A stretch of DNA of 64,000 nt, taken from assembly GCA_007644065.1 (NCBI GenBank), contig VJWN01000018.1, positions 682,001 through 746,000 of the forward strand, read 5' to 3'. Below, piece by piece: positions 1 through 10,712 of the stretch. Origin of the DNA: Margaritispora aquatica. Taxonomy: Eukaryota > Ascomycota > Leotiomycetes > Helotiales > Discinellaceae. The first letter of the stretch is position 1. The number at the start of each line of letters is the position of its first letter. The translations under genes and the position numbers were made by a program. The notes under the pieces are model-generated. The model saw nothing but the letters and a program-made list of their open reading frames with translations. It had not been told where the DNA came from and did not search any database.

Positions 1-2433
1 TGAACAGTGTCTTATCAAGCCTCTCTACTCTATTACACCTTTTGCTGCAATTTGGACTGTATTGCTCCAGCCAAGATTTTCCATCAAGCTTCCGACATAT
101 CCACACCCATACCCACCACGTCTTTCCTAATGCAGTAGTAGCGGAGTGATCTTACCACACCCACATCATATTTTTCCGAACACATTCACTCGTGCTGAGA
201 CCTTTGGGAACCATTGGGAGAAGGATTTATCATGCAGCGTGAGAGCGGGAATTACTCATTCAACTGATGATTAACCTTCTTGCTTAATGCTGTGGTCGTG
301 TTGCGCCATCTGAAGGTAAGGTAAGTAAATCCATCACCTTCCTATGTCTTGGCTGGGGGGCCATAAAAATAGGTATTTAAGCCAGGTTTTCAAGCCCGAA
401 TCCATTTTGAAACAGCAATCCGACCTTATCGAGCTTGGCATTTTAACCTTGTTCTGGCCCCGCAATTGACATCCCCGAGCCGCCAGTCATCTCTCTCCCA
501 TAGCCGTAACCGTAGCCGTAGCCGTAGCCGTATCCATCGTTTTAAACGTATTCGTATTGATGCTGCTCTTCAGGTCAAATATTCCACATGGACAAGCGTT
601 TACTTCCCGAGGAATTGATCATACCGTCTTCACGTCTTCACTAACACGTGTATGATGAGAAGATGCGTTTATCCAAATTGGTGGTGTGTGTGCTGGGTAT
701 GTCTCGTGGGCGGATGGGTAAATCCGAGTAATATGTTCGGTTTTAACCCACTATCTTGCCTCTTTCTGTGGGAAACAGCCTGATTTAGTTAATAACTCTG
801 CGGATAGCAAGAAACTGCCGAAAAAGATAAAATACTAAGCTGCCGGCTTAGGAAATCTAGAGCATTCTCCCCAACTACTACATTGCTGAACTGCCGGCCC
901 ATGGAGGATATAAAACCAGGATCTTGACACTGGTCAAATCGAAGGTTCATGAATAGAAGCATGGGCTTTCTTGAAAAGGGTAAATTAGGGTGAAACACCT
1001 TTCAAGCGTAAAGTTTCGAGGTTCCAGAAATTCAGAAGTTAAATTATTTGCAAACCATTGTTCCATAAATATGTATAAGACATAAGTGTACAATCAGAAG
1101 TAAGGGACCTCGAGGCAAAACTACACATTTACACTTGCCTGGCAGACGCGTTGAAAATGATGGACTTCTCATCACTTTCGGCAAGGACGAATAAACTAAA
1201 CCCGCGTCTTGTATTAACCAGAAACCACTTTATGTGTCTTTGTATATACTGTATTTCGTGGAGACTTTTGACTTTGGAATCCCATTCGATCAACGCTTCT
1301 CTGCCATTCAAATTTGAATGATGTGATGGTGTTGAAACGAACAACTCATAAAGGATAATTGTGACCGTCCGATGACTATTGGCAAAGTGAAAAACACGAG
1401 TACGTCCAGCTCAACGCCTCACAGCCATATCCAAGCTAAATGATAGTTGGGCCTAGAATCCCAATCACACAATCTCAGCTCATAAAGTTTGGTTCCTTGG
1501 CTTGCTTAGGAGATAATGGGGGTTGGCACAATTCCAGACATGAGACTGCCCAGGAAATCTTGTGAACACATAAAATCAAACTATAAAGAAACGGGTATCG
1601 AATCAGCATACAGGAAAAAGCTTGCATCTTCCTAATCAGACCCAAGACACTTGGCTGTCGAATTTCGAAAAGAAGAAAACACCAGAGCGACTTTGTATGA
1701 CCACATCCTAGAGAGGAAAGAATTGCCGCCCTCGCATCACTCCAGGAATAATGTCCGTGACTTGAAATGAATGAGGCGATATAAAACGACCAAGAGCAAA
1801 ACTTGACTTCAAGGGAAATGCTTGGTGCGAATACCAAATGGGAATATTCCGTGAGTCCACTATGAAGGCGCTTGATATCGGTAATGTTTCAAGAGCTTGT
1901 CCATCTGGTTCAGAAGCATCTGAAACATGCTCTATAGAAGAAACATTTCTTCAAGATGTCTTGCAAGATGGCAGTGATCTTTGGGAGGAACAACCTTGCA
2001 ATGTCTTGAAAGTGAGGTTCTGGAATAATCAAAGTAATTGTGATGCACAGGCTTGCAAAGTTGCTGGAAACAATACTGGAGATGTTGTTAGTGTTTCTTT
2101 CTCAAAGATAAGCAATGCTATCATCTTGATACCGTCGTCTGTTTGGAATGAAAAATAAGGTCGAGTGAGTTGATACGAAAGTTAGAGCAATGGAGAACGA
2201 GGCTGCATTGAGAGAAGGAGGCTGGTGGCTGGTGACTGCATATTTGGCGAGATTGTGGGGTCGAGATTTGCGAAATCGGGACAGTGGAAAAGACCCCGCG
2301 TTGAGAAAGTATTCCATTGGTAAACATAACTGAGAACACTAATAGCTTTCCGAGTACAACAATATTTGACCAAGACTACACAAATTCAGATTTTCAGTTA
2401 AGGCCTATCATCTCCCTACTATCAAAGGCCACA
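1..2433. other. Intergenic stretch, no supported gene
   Basis: I see no recognisable protein or RNA gene here. Open frames are short, lack family motifs and overlap on both strands. The longest plus-strand frame starting with ATG (1838-2158) is Cys/Ser-rich and resembles nothing I know. The right end serves as the upstream region of the homoserine dehydrogenase gene. A short hexamer repeat lies at 502-531. Confidence 0.5.
502..531. repeat. Hexanucleotide tandem repeat (AGCCGT)5
   Basis: Five consecutive six-base units are visible, four of them AGCCGT and one AACCGT. It lies in non-coding DNA and is an ordinary microsatellite. Confidence 0.85.
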
Positions 2434-3597
2434 ATGCCCTCACCAAAGGACATCTACATTGCAGTGATCGGTTTGTCTTCAAATTTCTACCCCTCCTCTA
2501 ACTCAGCTGATTGTCATTTTACAGGTGCTGGAGGAGTAGGAAAATGCTTCCTCGAGCAACTTGAGGTCCTGTCCAAGCGGACTTCGAGCAAAACCTCGGC
2601 GCCAAAACTGTCTCTCATTCTTGTTTCGAGAAGCAAGAAAGTGCTATATAGCCCCAAATATACTGCGTTGCCCTTCGCAAACCTCTCTACATCTCTCGAA
2701 GCCTCATCTCAAGAGCTCCTTTCTCTCCCAAAGATCATCGAATTCCTAGCGGCTGCTCCATCGAAAGTGGTTTTGGTGGACAACACAAGTTCTCAGGATG
2801 TCGCAGATGTCTATCCAGAGGTGCTTGCGAAAGGCATTAGCATTGTTACACCAAACAAGAAGGCATTTTCTGGTTCATATAAGCTTTGGCAAGACATCTT
2901 CGGCGCAGCAGAAGGTTCTGGTGCCATGGTATATCATGAAAGCTCTGTGGGAGCAGGGTTGCCAGTTATCTCAACTCTTAATGACTTGGTCAACTCTGGC
3001 GATGAAGTTTTGAGAATTGAGGGTGTCTTCAGTGGTACCATGTCATTTCTCTTCAACTCATTCGCCCCTACACAGGGCTCTGGTGGAAAGTGGTCTGCAG
3101 AAGTCAAGAAAGCCAAAGAATTGGGTTACACCGAGCCAGACCCAAGAGATGATCTGAACGGCTTAGATGTTGCGAGGAAACTGACCATCCTGGCGAGAAT
3201 AGCTGGATTACCTGTCGAGTCACCAACTTCATTCCCAGTCCAAAGCTTGATCCCAAAACAACTAGAAAGTGCTACTAGCGGAGAAGAATTCATGGAGAAA
3301 CTTCCTGAATTTGACTCCGAGATGGAAGAGATCAAGGCAGCTGCTGAGAAAGAAGGGAAGGTCATTAGATTTGTTGGAAGCATTGATGTTCCAAGCAAGC
3401 AGGTGAAGGTTGGATTGGAGAAGTTCGACCGGTCACACCCAATTGCTGGTCTCAAAGGAAGTGACAACATCATTAGCTTCTACACCAAGCGGTATGGGGC
3501 TCAACCATTAATAGTGCAGGGCGCTGGCGCAGGAGGAGATGTCACCGCGATGGGTGTGACTGCTGATCTTATAAAAGTTCTGGAGCGTTTGCACTGA
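2434..3597 (+). CDS. HOM6: Homoserine dehydrogenase
   Basis: This enzyme reduces aspartate semialdehyde to homoserine with NAD(P)H in the cytosolic threonine/methionine pathway. Two exons (2434-2470 and 2525-3597) give 369 residues, close to the usual fungal length of about 360. The N-terminal Rossmann loop GAGGVG spans the splice junction. The family signature lies in the middle of the protein (LGYTEPDPRDDLNG followed by LDVARK), with the catalytic-domain segment SSVGAGLPVI before it. The chosen ATG gives the expected start MPSPKDIY. The frame stays open upstream to an ATG at 2317, so a 39-residue extension cannot be formally excluded, but it looks unlike the family. The 54-bp intron is a multiple of three and has no stop codon, so retention would insert 18 residues into the nucleotide-binding loop. 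Confidence 0.95.
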   Translation: MPSPKDIYIAVIGLSSNFYPSSNSADCHFTGAGGVGKCFLEQLEVLSKRTSSKTSAPKLSLILVSRSKKVLYSPKYTALPFANLSTSLEASSQELLSLPKIIEFLAAAPSKVVLVDNTSSQDVADVYPEVLAKGISIVTPNKKAFSGSYKLWQDIFGAAEGSGAMVYHESSVGAGLPVISTLNDLVNSGDEVLRIEGVFSGTMSFLFNSFAPTQGSGGKWSAEVKKAKELGYTEPDPRDDLNGLDVARKLTILARIAGLPVESPTSFPVQSLIPKQLESATSGEEFMEKLPEFDSEMEEIKAAAEKEGKVIRFVGSIDVPSKQVKVGLEKFDRSHPIAGLKGSDNIISFYTKRYGAQPLIVQGAGAGGDVTAMGVTADLIKVLERLH

Positions 3598-3632
3598 GGT
3601 ATCGTTGTAATATAAACACAAAAAGTTGTCTG

Positions 3633-4044
3633 TCACTCGTCTCCTATTATAGCTGAGCTATTGCTTCTCCCGTGGGTCGGTCTCTTGAACCGCCCCTTGA
3701 CACCCTCCTCCACCGACTCGATAGCTGTAGGAGTTCCTGGCAATGTCAGACGGCGCCTGGGGACACCACTGGGCCGTTCACTTAAACTTGGAGCACGGGG
3801 TCTTGGTCTGTTTCTTGCACGCCCTCCTATAACTGGCAGATCGTAGGTTGCGGTACGGAAAAGATATAAAATCATGTCGTAGAATATAAGCAAGACCCAT
3901 GGGCCCATTGTGATCATTGCTAACACAAGCTTATGGTGGTCAGTGATGGTTCATCTGGTGGGAGCAGTAAGAGCTTACGAAGAACCTAATGGCCCAAGTC
4001 TCAATAAAGGAGATTTGGGGGGGTAGAATTGAAAACCAAGACAT
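3633..4044 (-). CDS. Small conserved membrane protein of unknown function
   Basis: Two exons (4044-3979 and 3929-3633) joined across a 49-bp intron give 120-121 residues. The N-terminal 50 residues form one long or two short hydrophobic segments around the splice junction (WAIRFF then LVLAMITMGPWVLLIFYDMI). They are followed by a basic, Pro/Arg/Ser-rich cytosolic-looking tail with phosphorylation-type RxxS sites. I recall similar short, function-unknown proteins in Pezizomycotina, but no role is established. The acceptor at 3930 (TAAG) was chosen because it keeps the frame. The next AG downstream, six bases into LVLA, would shift it. The gene ends 36 bp from the stop of homoserine dehydrogenase, so the two are convergent. 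Confidence 0.7.
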
Positions 4045-4548
4045 GATTTGTCGCTGTGAATGAACGGTAACAGAATTCCGAACAATCCGGAGACGGAGTA
4101 AGTGATTAAAACTCGATGGTGAACTAGGTTTATCACAAGCAAGACGATGATGTTGCAAGATGGTCTGATTCCAAGGGCTCAGGTAGGAGGGGTAAAAGCA
4201 TAAATCGTATACGATTCTGCCAAAAGGAGTGTGTTATTGATTGTAAGGGGTCGCGGGTATTCTAGCATATCGATTTCGAGGACTGAGAGAGTTGATGAAA
4301 GGCGCAAATGTTCAGCAAAGCTCGTGGCTCCCTAGAACCGGGGACGCGCTTTGGTGCATGTAAAGTTGCAGATCTCTAGGCTCCTCGCGTCTGCTCTGAA
4401 CAACGGGATCCATTCAGGAAGAGCCTCGTGCCGTACATTCCTGGGTCAACGACAGCAAGCTCACATCCACCTTCACCTTCACGTTGAACTCATCTCGGCA
4501 GGGAAACCAATACAGTGAGCACAGCACATTCATTCAAATCCAATAAAA
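4045..4548. promoter_or_regulatory. Divergent upstream region of two small genes
   Basis: About 500 bp separates the divergent starts at 4044 (minus) and 4549 (plus). It must hold both promoters. I see no distinctive operator or TATA arrangement. Confidence 0.35.
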
Positions 4549-4999
4549 ATGTCCTGTAAGAAACAGGCCCTTTGCTTCTCCCCTCAGCCTTATTGCCCCT
4601 CCAAAGCCTTCTGACCACTTCCCAGCATCATCCTCCAACGACCAAGACAAGAGTGAGCTCGAATCCATTAAGCAGGATTTCGAAGCTATGGAAGGAATAG
4701 ACACTCCCGAGAGTCCGCCAAACTTCGACCAGAACGCTGGCGGCAACGATGCAGCCTGGCAGGAAAGCTCCAAGACTACAAAGACATCTGCTACGCAAGC
4801 AAACACCGGCAGCCGCCTCAACGGCGAGACGAAGCCTAACTTCGGCGCCGCTGGATCGTGCTGGTCAACGAAGAAGTACGCGGATGAATATGAGAGGGCG
4901 GATTCTAATCTACTAGATAGATCCTGGAATTCTAGTAGAGGTTTCTCGATCCAGACTATGCAGGAACTTACTAATGTTATTCCTAGCTCAATTTGGTGA
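4549..4999 (+). CDS. Small hydrophilic hypothetical protein (126 aa)
   Basis: Exon 1 is only seven bases (4549-4555). A 70-bp intron (GTAAGA to CCCAG) joins it to 4626-4999, giving a protein beginning MSSSSSNDQDK. It is acidic, Ser/Thr/Asn-rich and has no membrane segment, signal peptide or domain I recognise. Support is indirect: a consensus donor directly after an ATG, an in-frame acceptor, and a protein-like composition in the plus-strand frame. The minus strand also carries a 210-codon open frame over the same bases, but it is Ser/Cys/Leu-rich with no motif, as expected for an antisense shadow. If the intron is wrong, translation could begin at the in-frame ATG at 4688, giving 103 residues. 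Confidence 0.5.
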
Positions 5000-6233
5000 T
5001 CTTCTGAGTCGCAGAGATTAGTCACATGGATTGGAGGGTCATTATCATGAAGGAGACCAAATTCTATGGCTCTTGGTTCGCAGGAGTTACTGGACATTGC
5101 ATGGAGTTTGGCTGCATTTGCGCAAAGCGGAGGCATTGACAATTGCTCTTGCCGGCTGCTCTTCATTAAATTACGAGACGACGAAGCATACGATATCCAC
5201 GCTTTAAATAGCGAATGAAAATACCATGCTGAACCTCACACTTCCTTGTTACAGCTGGCGCTGATCTGCATGGTGTGATTCGGTACCTAAGGTATCATAC
5301 CTACATTTCCCTCATTACCATGAACCTCTGCACCCCGTATGCACAATGCATCTACAATAACTCAACAATGCAGAGTCTCGCCGGCTTGATTCGTATTCAG
5401 ATGTGATTGTGACATACAACGAAGCAGACACTGCCGCCTTGACACGTAAAGCCCTTGATTTCGCAAATCGACCAAACAGATTGTTTTCCCAGACATATTG
5501 ACGCAGCCATTATGCATCTCTAATGCCCAAGTACAAGATATTGCCGTATGGATGTATTTTGGATTCCAATTCCCATATCAGAAGCTCTGTAAGCTCCAAA
5601 GCAGGAAGAGGTCATGCTCCCCTCCTTAAACCTAGTCAACCATAATACGAAGAATGCTACATTCGGGAAAGAAAGACGTCTACCGATAGGAAAAACCAGC
5701 TGCGGAACTTCAGGTTATTCTATTGTCAATGTCGTATTTGATCCAGTGTTGGGTTTTCCTTCAAAACTTAAGCGAAAGCGAACTCATTTCAATATATTTC
5801 AGGATCAGCATTGACGAGAGTATGGAAGAAGGTTACTGTATCATGATATTTAATACCCCGAGAAAGCGCAATCTCGTCATGGCTGCGAACATTACGATGA
5901 GGAGTTGCCAAACTCCTCTATTATTAGTAAATCGGTGGTAGTAGTCACTAAGCGAGGGGAACGAGGATAGTCATCGCTCGATGCTCACTTCAAGACATCT
6001 GCTAATGATACAGGACGCACATGCATTACCGATATCCTTATTAAGATATCGGCATGTAGGATACAGGTAGATTTTTTGCTCAATCTTAGATTGGCTATCT
6101 AGCTGACTCCATATTCTGTGCAAACCGACATCAACTTTCTAAGTTTGCAACTCCACAAAAGATTGGTAAAACAAACAAGCTACGAATGTAATTGTATTAG
6201 GGTGCTTTCAATTGTTCAATGCCACGCTTTCCT
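5000..6233. other. Intergenic stretch, no supported gene
   Basis: AT-rich sequence downstream of the small gene and of the convergent monooxygenase gene. Open frames are short and featureless. I see nothing to annotate beyond the 3' flanks. Confidence 0.45.
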
Positions 6234-8555
6234 TTATATCTTTACACTGGACCCAGCAATGTGCAAAACCTCAGCACCCTTCAGTAATGCCAACCTAACC
6301 ACATTCCTAAAGGCAGTAGTAACACTCATTCCATCCCGTCTCAACCTCATAATTCCAGATACCAAGCAAAACAATGCTGTGATCTGCATAATCCTCCTAG
6401 CTCCCCACTTCAACATTCCCTGTCTCGTGTACCTAATATCCCAGTCGCTCCAGGTAGGGAACATACATCTGTAAGTGAACCATATTTGCGTATAGCTATT
6501 GTCATCAACATCAGCAGCTTTCACCAACTGTGAGAGGCGAGATGAGAATGACTTACGGATAGCCAGTAGAATTCCACCCTCCTTCAGTCTTATACCAACT
6601 CGCACAACCTCCCGTGTTCCACACCCTCTTCTTCAGTGCCGCCTGAGTGTCCCTAGCCCATTCCAACTCAGCCTCCTTCTTGATCTCCGCAATACGCACA
6701 TCACCCTTCAAGATTGGGCCAATGAATTTTAAGCTCAGATTAATCATATTCTCGCTCGCTAAAATCACGCTCGAGTGTCCGGTCACTGTGTTTGGTCCAA
6801 AGATGGTGAAAAAATTGGGGAAGCCATCAAGAGCCATGCCCATGTACATCTGGGGTCCACCTCTGGCATCAAAAACATCGTGGAGTTTGATACCATTACG
6901 GCCTTTTATTTCGAGCGGATGTAGCCATTTGAGAACTTCGAAGCCATTTGCAAGAACAATGACATCGGCAGGGATGGTTCTAGTATCATTTACTTCACCA
7001 TGCTCGGATTTGCTAGGGCTAAGAGTGACGGTGTTTGATGAGATGCTTTGTAACGGTTGGGTTGTAAGCTCGATGTTGGAATCATTGAGGCCGGGAAACC
7101 AGGAGGCGTCAAAAATGCGTCGTTTGCAGGCAACGCTATAGTTGGGAGTAAGCATTTCCTGTGACTATATTAGCGTAGCTTAATTGTAGAAAACTATAGC
7201 CATATTTCATAAGTCATGATTTGAAATGATTTCCGTGGCATTTACTCCCAAGAAGATATGCTAATCTGGTGTAGTCTAAAATATGGTCCTGACTGCACTG
7301 AAATAAATGGATCGCTTACATGATACTTCTCTGGCACAGTCTTCCTCATATGCTCTAGGAGTTTTGCTTCTACCTTCTTCCGCTCTCTGTCATGGTAGGC
7401 CTCGCCTCCAAATAGTCGCCAGTCATATTCAGCGATGGCTGAAATGGAGTACCGGAGCAACTTCTGGAAACCCGGAACATTGGTACACAGCCATGGAGAC
7501 CACTTCTCCCAGTTTTGACTACCTCCTGGAGCGACCATACGGGGAACCACCCACGGCGGCGAGCGCATCAATTGGGTGACTGACTTGGCACCGTACTCTT
7601 TGGTGAGCCGGGGCACGAATTGAGCCGCACTGCAGCCAGTACCGACGACGACGACATCCTTATCCTTGAGATCAACATCATACCTCCATCTTGCAGAGTG
7701 AAAGATCTCCCCTTTGAATTCGTCCTTGCCAGGTATATCCTCAGGCCAGATTTTCGGCTCTACCAGTCCACCTACACAGCTCACCACTACTTTTGCTCGG
7801 ATCTTTTCCTCGGATACATAGACCGATTGACGTCCACTCTTAGCGATCTTTTGTGCACGGTCGTATTCACTCAAGTCTCCCACGCCGGTCATGAGATGTT
7901 GAAGTGTAAGCTCCCAAACTTGCTCCTCTTCCAACCAGCAGCACTCGCGTATATCAGTGTTCAATTGGATCTTGTCGACAATTTGATATGTATCACATAC
8001 ACCTTGGAGGTACTTGACGATCTCCTTGCCTTCTGGGTAGAGAGTTGTCCAGCTCGGATTAGGACAGAAGGAGAAGGAGTAGAACGCGGCCGGTCTGTCA
8101 TGTCTATTAGTATTTAATAATCCTTGGTAGGACTTTCACATACACATCACAAGCAACCTAAGACAATAAAGTATTAGCATTAGATTATTAGCATTAGATT
8201 TGAAATGAATGCTACAAGTGTTGACTTACACCCGGATATCGATTTATCCACCAAGTGCCGCCAATACCAGACTGTCTGTCGAAGATCCTAAACTGATCTG
8301 TACCCAAGATTTCTTTTAGTCTACATCCCGTAGCAATACCAGATTCTCCAGCTCCAATGATTGCTACTGGATAATAGGTGTAGGGGACTGCAACATCGTA
8401 GCCGTTTTCTTTGCGTATCGAGTCCCCGTACATCTTGTTGGATGTTAGAAGATGTTTTACTATATTCACGCTCCGATGCTCCTTTCAAAGCACGAAAAGA
8501 TAATGCCAAATTGGAAACTCACAACACGAGGAGGTTCGTTCAGGAAGCTCGCCAT
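6234..8555 (-). CDS. Baeyer-Villiger-type flavin monooxygenase
   Basis: FAD- and NADPH-dependent monooxygenase of the class B flavin family, which inserts oxygen next to ketones or hydroxylates small metabolites. Six exons (8555-8523, 8433-8230, 8157-8144, 8103-7320, 7158-6557, 6468-6234) close to 623 residues. Visible motifs are the FAD Rossmann loop GAGESG (about residues 38-43), GGTW followed by NRYPG, the Baeyer-Villiger fingerprint FKGEIFHSARWRYD, and the NADPH loop GTGCSAAQ. The C-terminus carries a hydrophobic stretch after GMLKWGARRI that could anchor it to a membrane. Exon 3 is a 14-nt micro-exon and the following intron is only 40 bp, so the residues around ACDV are less certain. 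Skipping the micro-exon creates an immediate stop. It diverges from the JmjC-like gene. There is no biosynthetic cluster around it, so the substrate is unknown. Confidence 0.9.
8172..8199. repeat. Perfect 14-bp tandem duplication in an intron
   Basis: TATTAGCATTAGAT occurs twice head to tail inside the second intron of the monooxygenase gene. It changes only intron length. Confidence 0.9.
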
Positions 8556-9452
8556 TGTTCAACTACTTGCCAGTGCCAGAGCTTAATGAATCAACGTATG
8601 TGAAGTTCAGGATGAAGAATTAATCTCCTTTCCTATTCTCAAAGTGTGTTGGAAGGAAGCTTAAGGAAGTACGAGTCTGGAGATATTTCCTCGGTGCACT
8701 GCAGCTTCCCCACTACTCCTTTTCTCTTCATGTTTCACGGCGCCACCATTTCGGAATCCAGGAAGCAGAGGTACCGATCGAGTAATTCCTATGCAGGCAA
8801 GGGAAGCAATCTCGTATGATTCAATACTTTGAGACAACAAAGAACAATTGGCTTCCCCGCAGTGTGAGGCCTGCGGTTATAGCTATGGCCGCTTGACCAA
8901 AAGCCGAGGCTTGGGGGACCTCCTTCTTGCCACATTGCTACACTAGAGAGGCTTGGGATGGCTTGCTATGTTTGTGGAGATTGGCTCGCGTAACGCCATT
9001 CCGGTCACTTGTACCAGGAATCTTGTTGTGAATCAATGTATGCCATAAATAACTAGGAATTTGTGATGGATTCATTGACTTTAATTCTGTGTCCATCGCT
9101 TGATGTTCTCGCTTCAATGGTTTGTTTACACCCAATAAGCAAAATAATGGAAAGGGGGGAGAAAGCAGTCAGCACTTGTCTCGGATACTCGGGTGTTCCC
9201 GAGGATCAGCTTACCCCCTTGGCGTGGCTTACAAGATCCAGATGCGACCACGATAAAGTACCTACTACTGGCTCAGCAGCTTCTGCTCTATCAATGTGCC
9301 AACCAAGACAAAATATTCAAAGGACACTCAGAGCCGACACTTGGATGAGTAGTTTATGTTTACGATACCAAACGTGGGCATAGCAGTCAATCAGGACGAC
9401 CTCGATAGAGACTTGCTGTTTGAGCTACATTAACAGGAAACATCGACAGATA
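8556..9452. promoter_or_regulatory. Divergent upstream region, monooxygenase and JmjC-like genes
   Basis: About 900 bp between the divergent starts at 8555 and 9453. It contains short open frames without motifs. I see no site I can name. Confidence 0.35.
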
Positions 9453-10442
9453 ATGTTCAAGAACTCAATACACATCACGAAGACACTACGAACATCTTGT
9501 CGCTTCTATTCCGAGTTTCATGTGCCTAGCAATTTCCCAAGGGTGAACACTGTGCCTGGACCGTTTACGACATTGAGTGTTGAGAAGTTCCGCCAGGAAG
9601 CCTTTGCACCAGAGCAACCTCTACTTATAACATCTGCCAAAAGAGCTACAGATGCAAAGACTTTCCCAGCAGCTACGAAATGGTTCATACGCTCGCAGAC
9701 GAATGCGCGGGAATCACAGGTCTCGAGACAACATCATGGCAAAGGAGATATTGAACTGAACAGGGCATACCTTAGCCAATTCAAGGACACCATTCTACCG
9801 TACGAATATATCACCCCTCCGCATTCAGCAAAGCCACAAGAACCAGGAATTCCTGCTGAACTTCTTCAGTTCAGCGAAGATCCAGATCTGCGATCAACAT
9901 CATTCCACCGCTTCCATGCACCGCTTGGGCTCTTCCTAGCAGCATCTTCGAACGAAGCAGTACGCCAGCTCTACATAGCTCAAGCACAGCTGATCGATCT
10001 TCCTCCGGCATTACGAGCCGATCTGCCGACTCCAGCCATCGTGCGCGAAGCTGGAAAGGGAGATGTATACGACTCGAACATCTGGCTAGGTTGCCCACCA
10101 ACGTACACTCCACTCCACAAAGACCCGAATCCAAACCTCTTCCTCCAGCTAGGAGGGCAGAAGATAGTGAGGATCTTTCAGCCGACCGCTGGTAGGGCGA
10201 TATTTGCACATGTGAAGCGACAGCTGGGTGAGAATGGGAGGGAAAGCATGAGAGGAGCTGAAATGATGGAGGGGAAGGAGAGGGAGCTCTTGGATGAAGC
10301 TGTTTGGGGAAAGGATGCCGAAGGAGGACTCGAAGCTACAGTGGGAACGACGGACGCTCTGTTCATACCGAAAGGATGGTGGCATAGCATTAAGAGCGTT
10401 GGACTTGGTGTCAATGCCTCAGTGAATTGGTGGTTTCGTTGA
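9453..10442 (+). CDS. JmjC-like cupin oxygenase, possibly mitochondrial
   Basis: Single-exon gene of 329 residues. The C-terminal half shows a JmjC/cupin fold of the cupin_8 type. The proximal iron ligands appear as TPLHKDPNPN (H-x-D), followed by LFLQLGGQKIVRIFQP, and the distal histidine lies in FIPKGWWHSIKS. This family consists of Fe(II)/2-oxoglutarate dioxygenases that hydroxylate proteins or tRNA. The N-terminus (FKNSIHITKTLRTSCRFYS) is basic, Ser/Thr-rich and free of acids, like a mitochondrial presequence. The ATG at 9453 is the first in frame. The middle of the protein contains a predicted helical region before the cupin. It is not a chromatin-type JmjC because no PHD, JmjN or zinc motifs are present. 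The substrate cannot be inferred. Confidence 0.85.
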   Translation: MFKNSIHITKTLRTSCRFYSEFHVPSNFPRVNTVPGPFTTLSVEKFRQEAFAPEQPLLITSAKRATDAKTFPAATKWFIRSQTNARESQVSRQHHGKGDIELNRAYLSQFKDTILPYEYITPPHSAKPQEPGIPAELLQFSEDPDLRSTSFHRFHAPLGLFLAASSNEAVRQLYIAQAQLIDLPPALRADLPTPAIVREAGKGDVYDSNIWLGCPPTYTPLHKDPNPNLFLQLGGQKIVRIFQPTAGRAIFAHVKRQLGENGRESMRGAEMMEGKERELLDEAVWGKDAEGGLEATVGTTDALFIPKGWWHSIKSVGLGVNASVNWWFR

Positions 10443-10712
10443 TTTCGAGGAATTTCTCCGGATCTGGAGCCATTTACACCATCATGCTATTTGGATCAGA
10501 ATGTGCATATATTCTGTTATAAAAACTGTTTGTCTACCACGCTACAGGGTATCTATAGACTCCCAGCTAGGATTCCTGTTCGCTCTTGCTCTAGATGGAT
10601 AACATGAATTGGTCTCAGCCTACTTTATATTCCCAACCTCTAAACTCCAAGCTAGACCATATCACCCAACCTGCGCCATTTTAATTGCAAAAAGCATATC
10701 GTACACGTATTT

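Noticed and set aside
2317..2433. N-terminal extension of homoserine dehydrogenase from the ATG at 2317
   Set aside because: The frame is open, but the 39 residues are unlike the family and not like a clear targeting signal; MPSPKD fits the usual start.
4534..5166. 210-codon minus-strand open frame over the small plus-strand gene
   Set aside because: No motif, Ser/Cys/Leu-rich composition and no splicing support. The plus strand gives a better spliced model.
6647..8117. Two plus-strand frames of about 165 codons opposite the flavin monooxygenase
   Set aside because: They are antisense to well-conserved flavoprotein exons and show no family resemblance.
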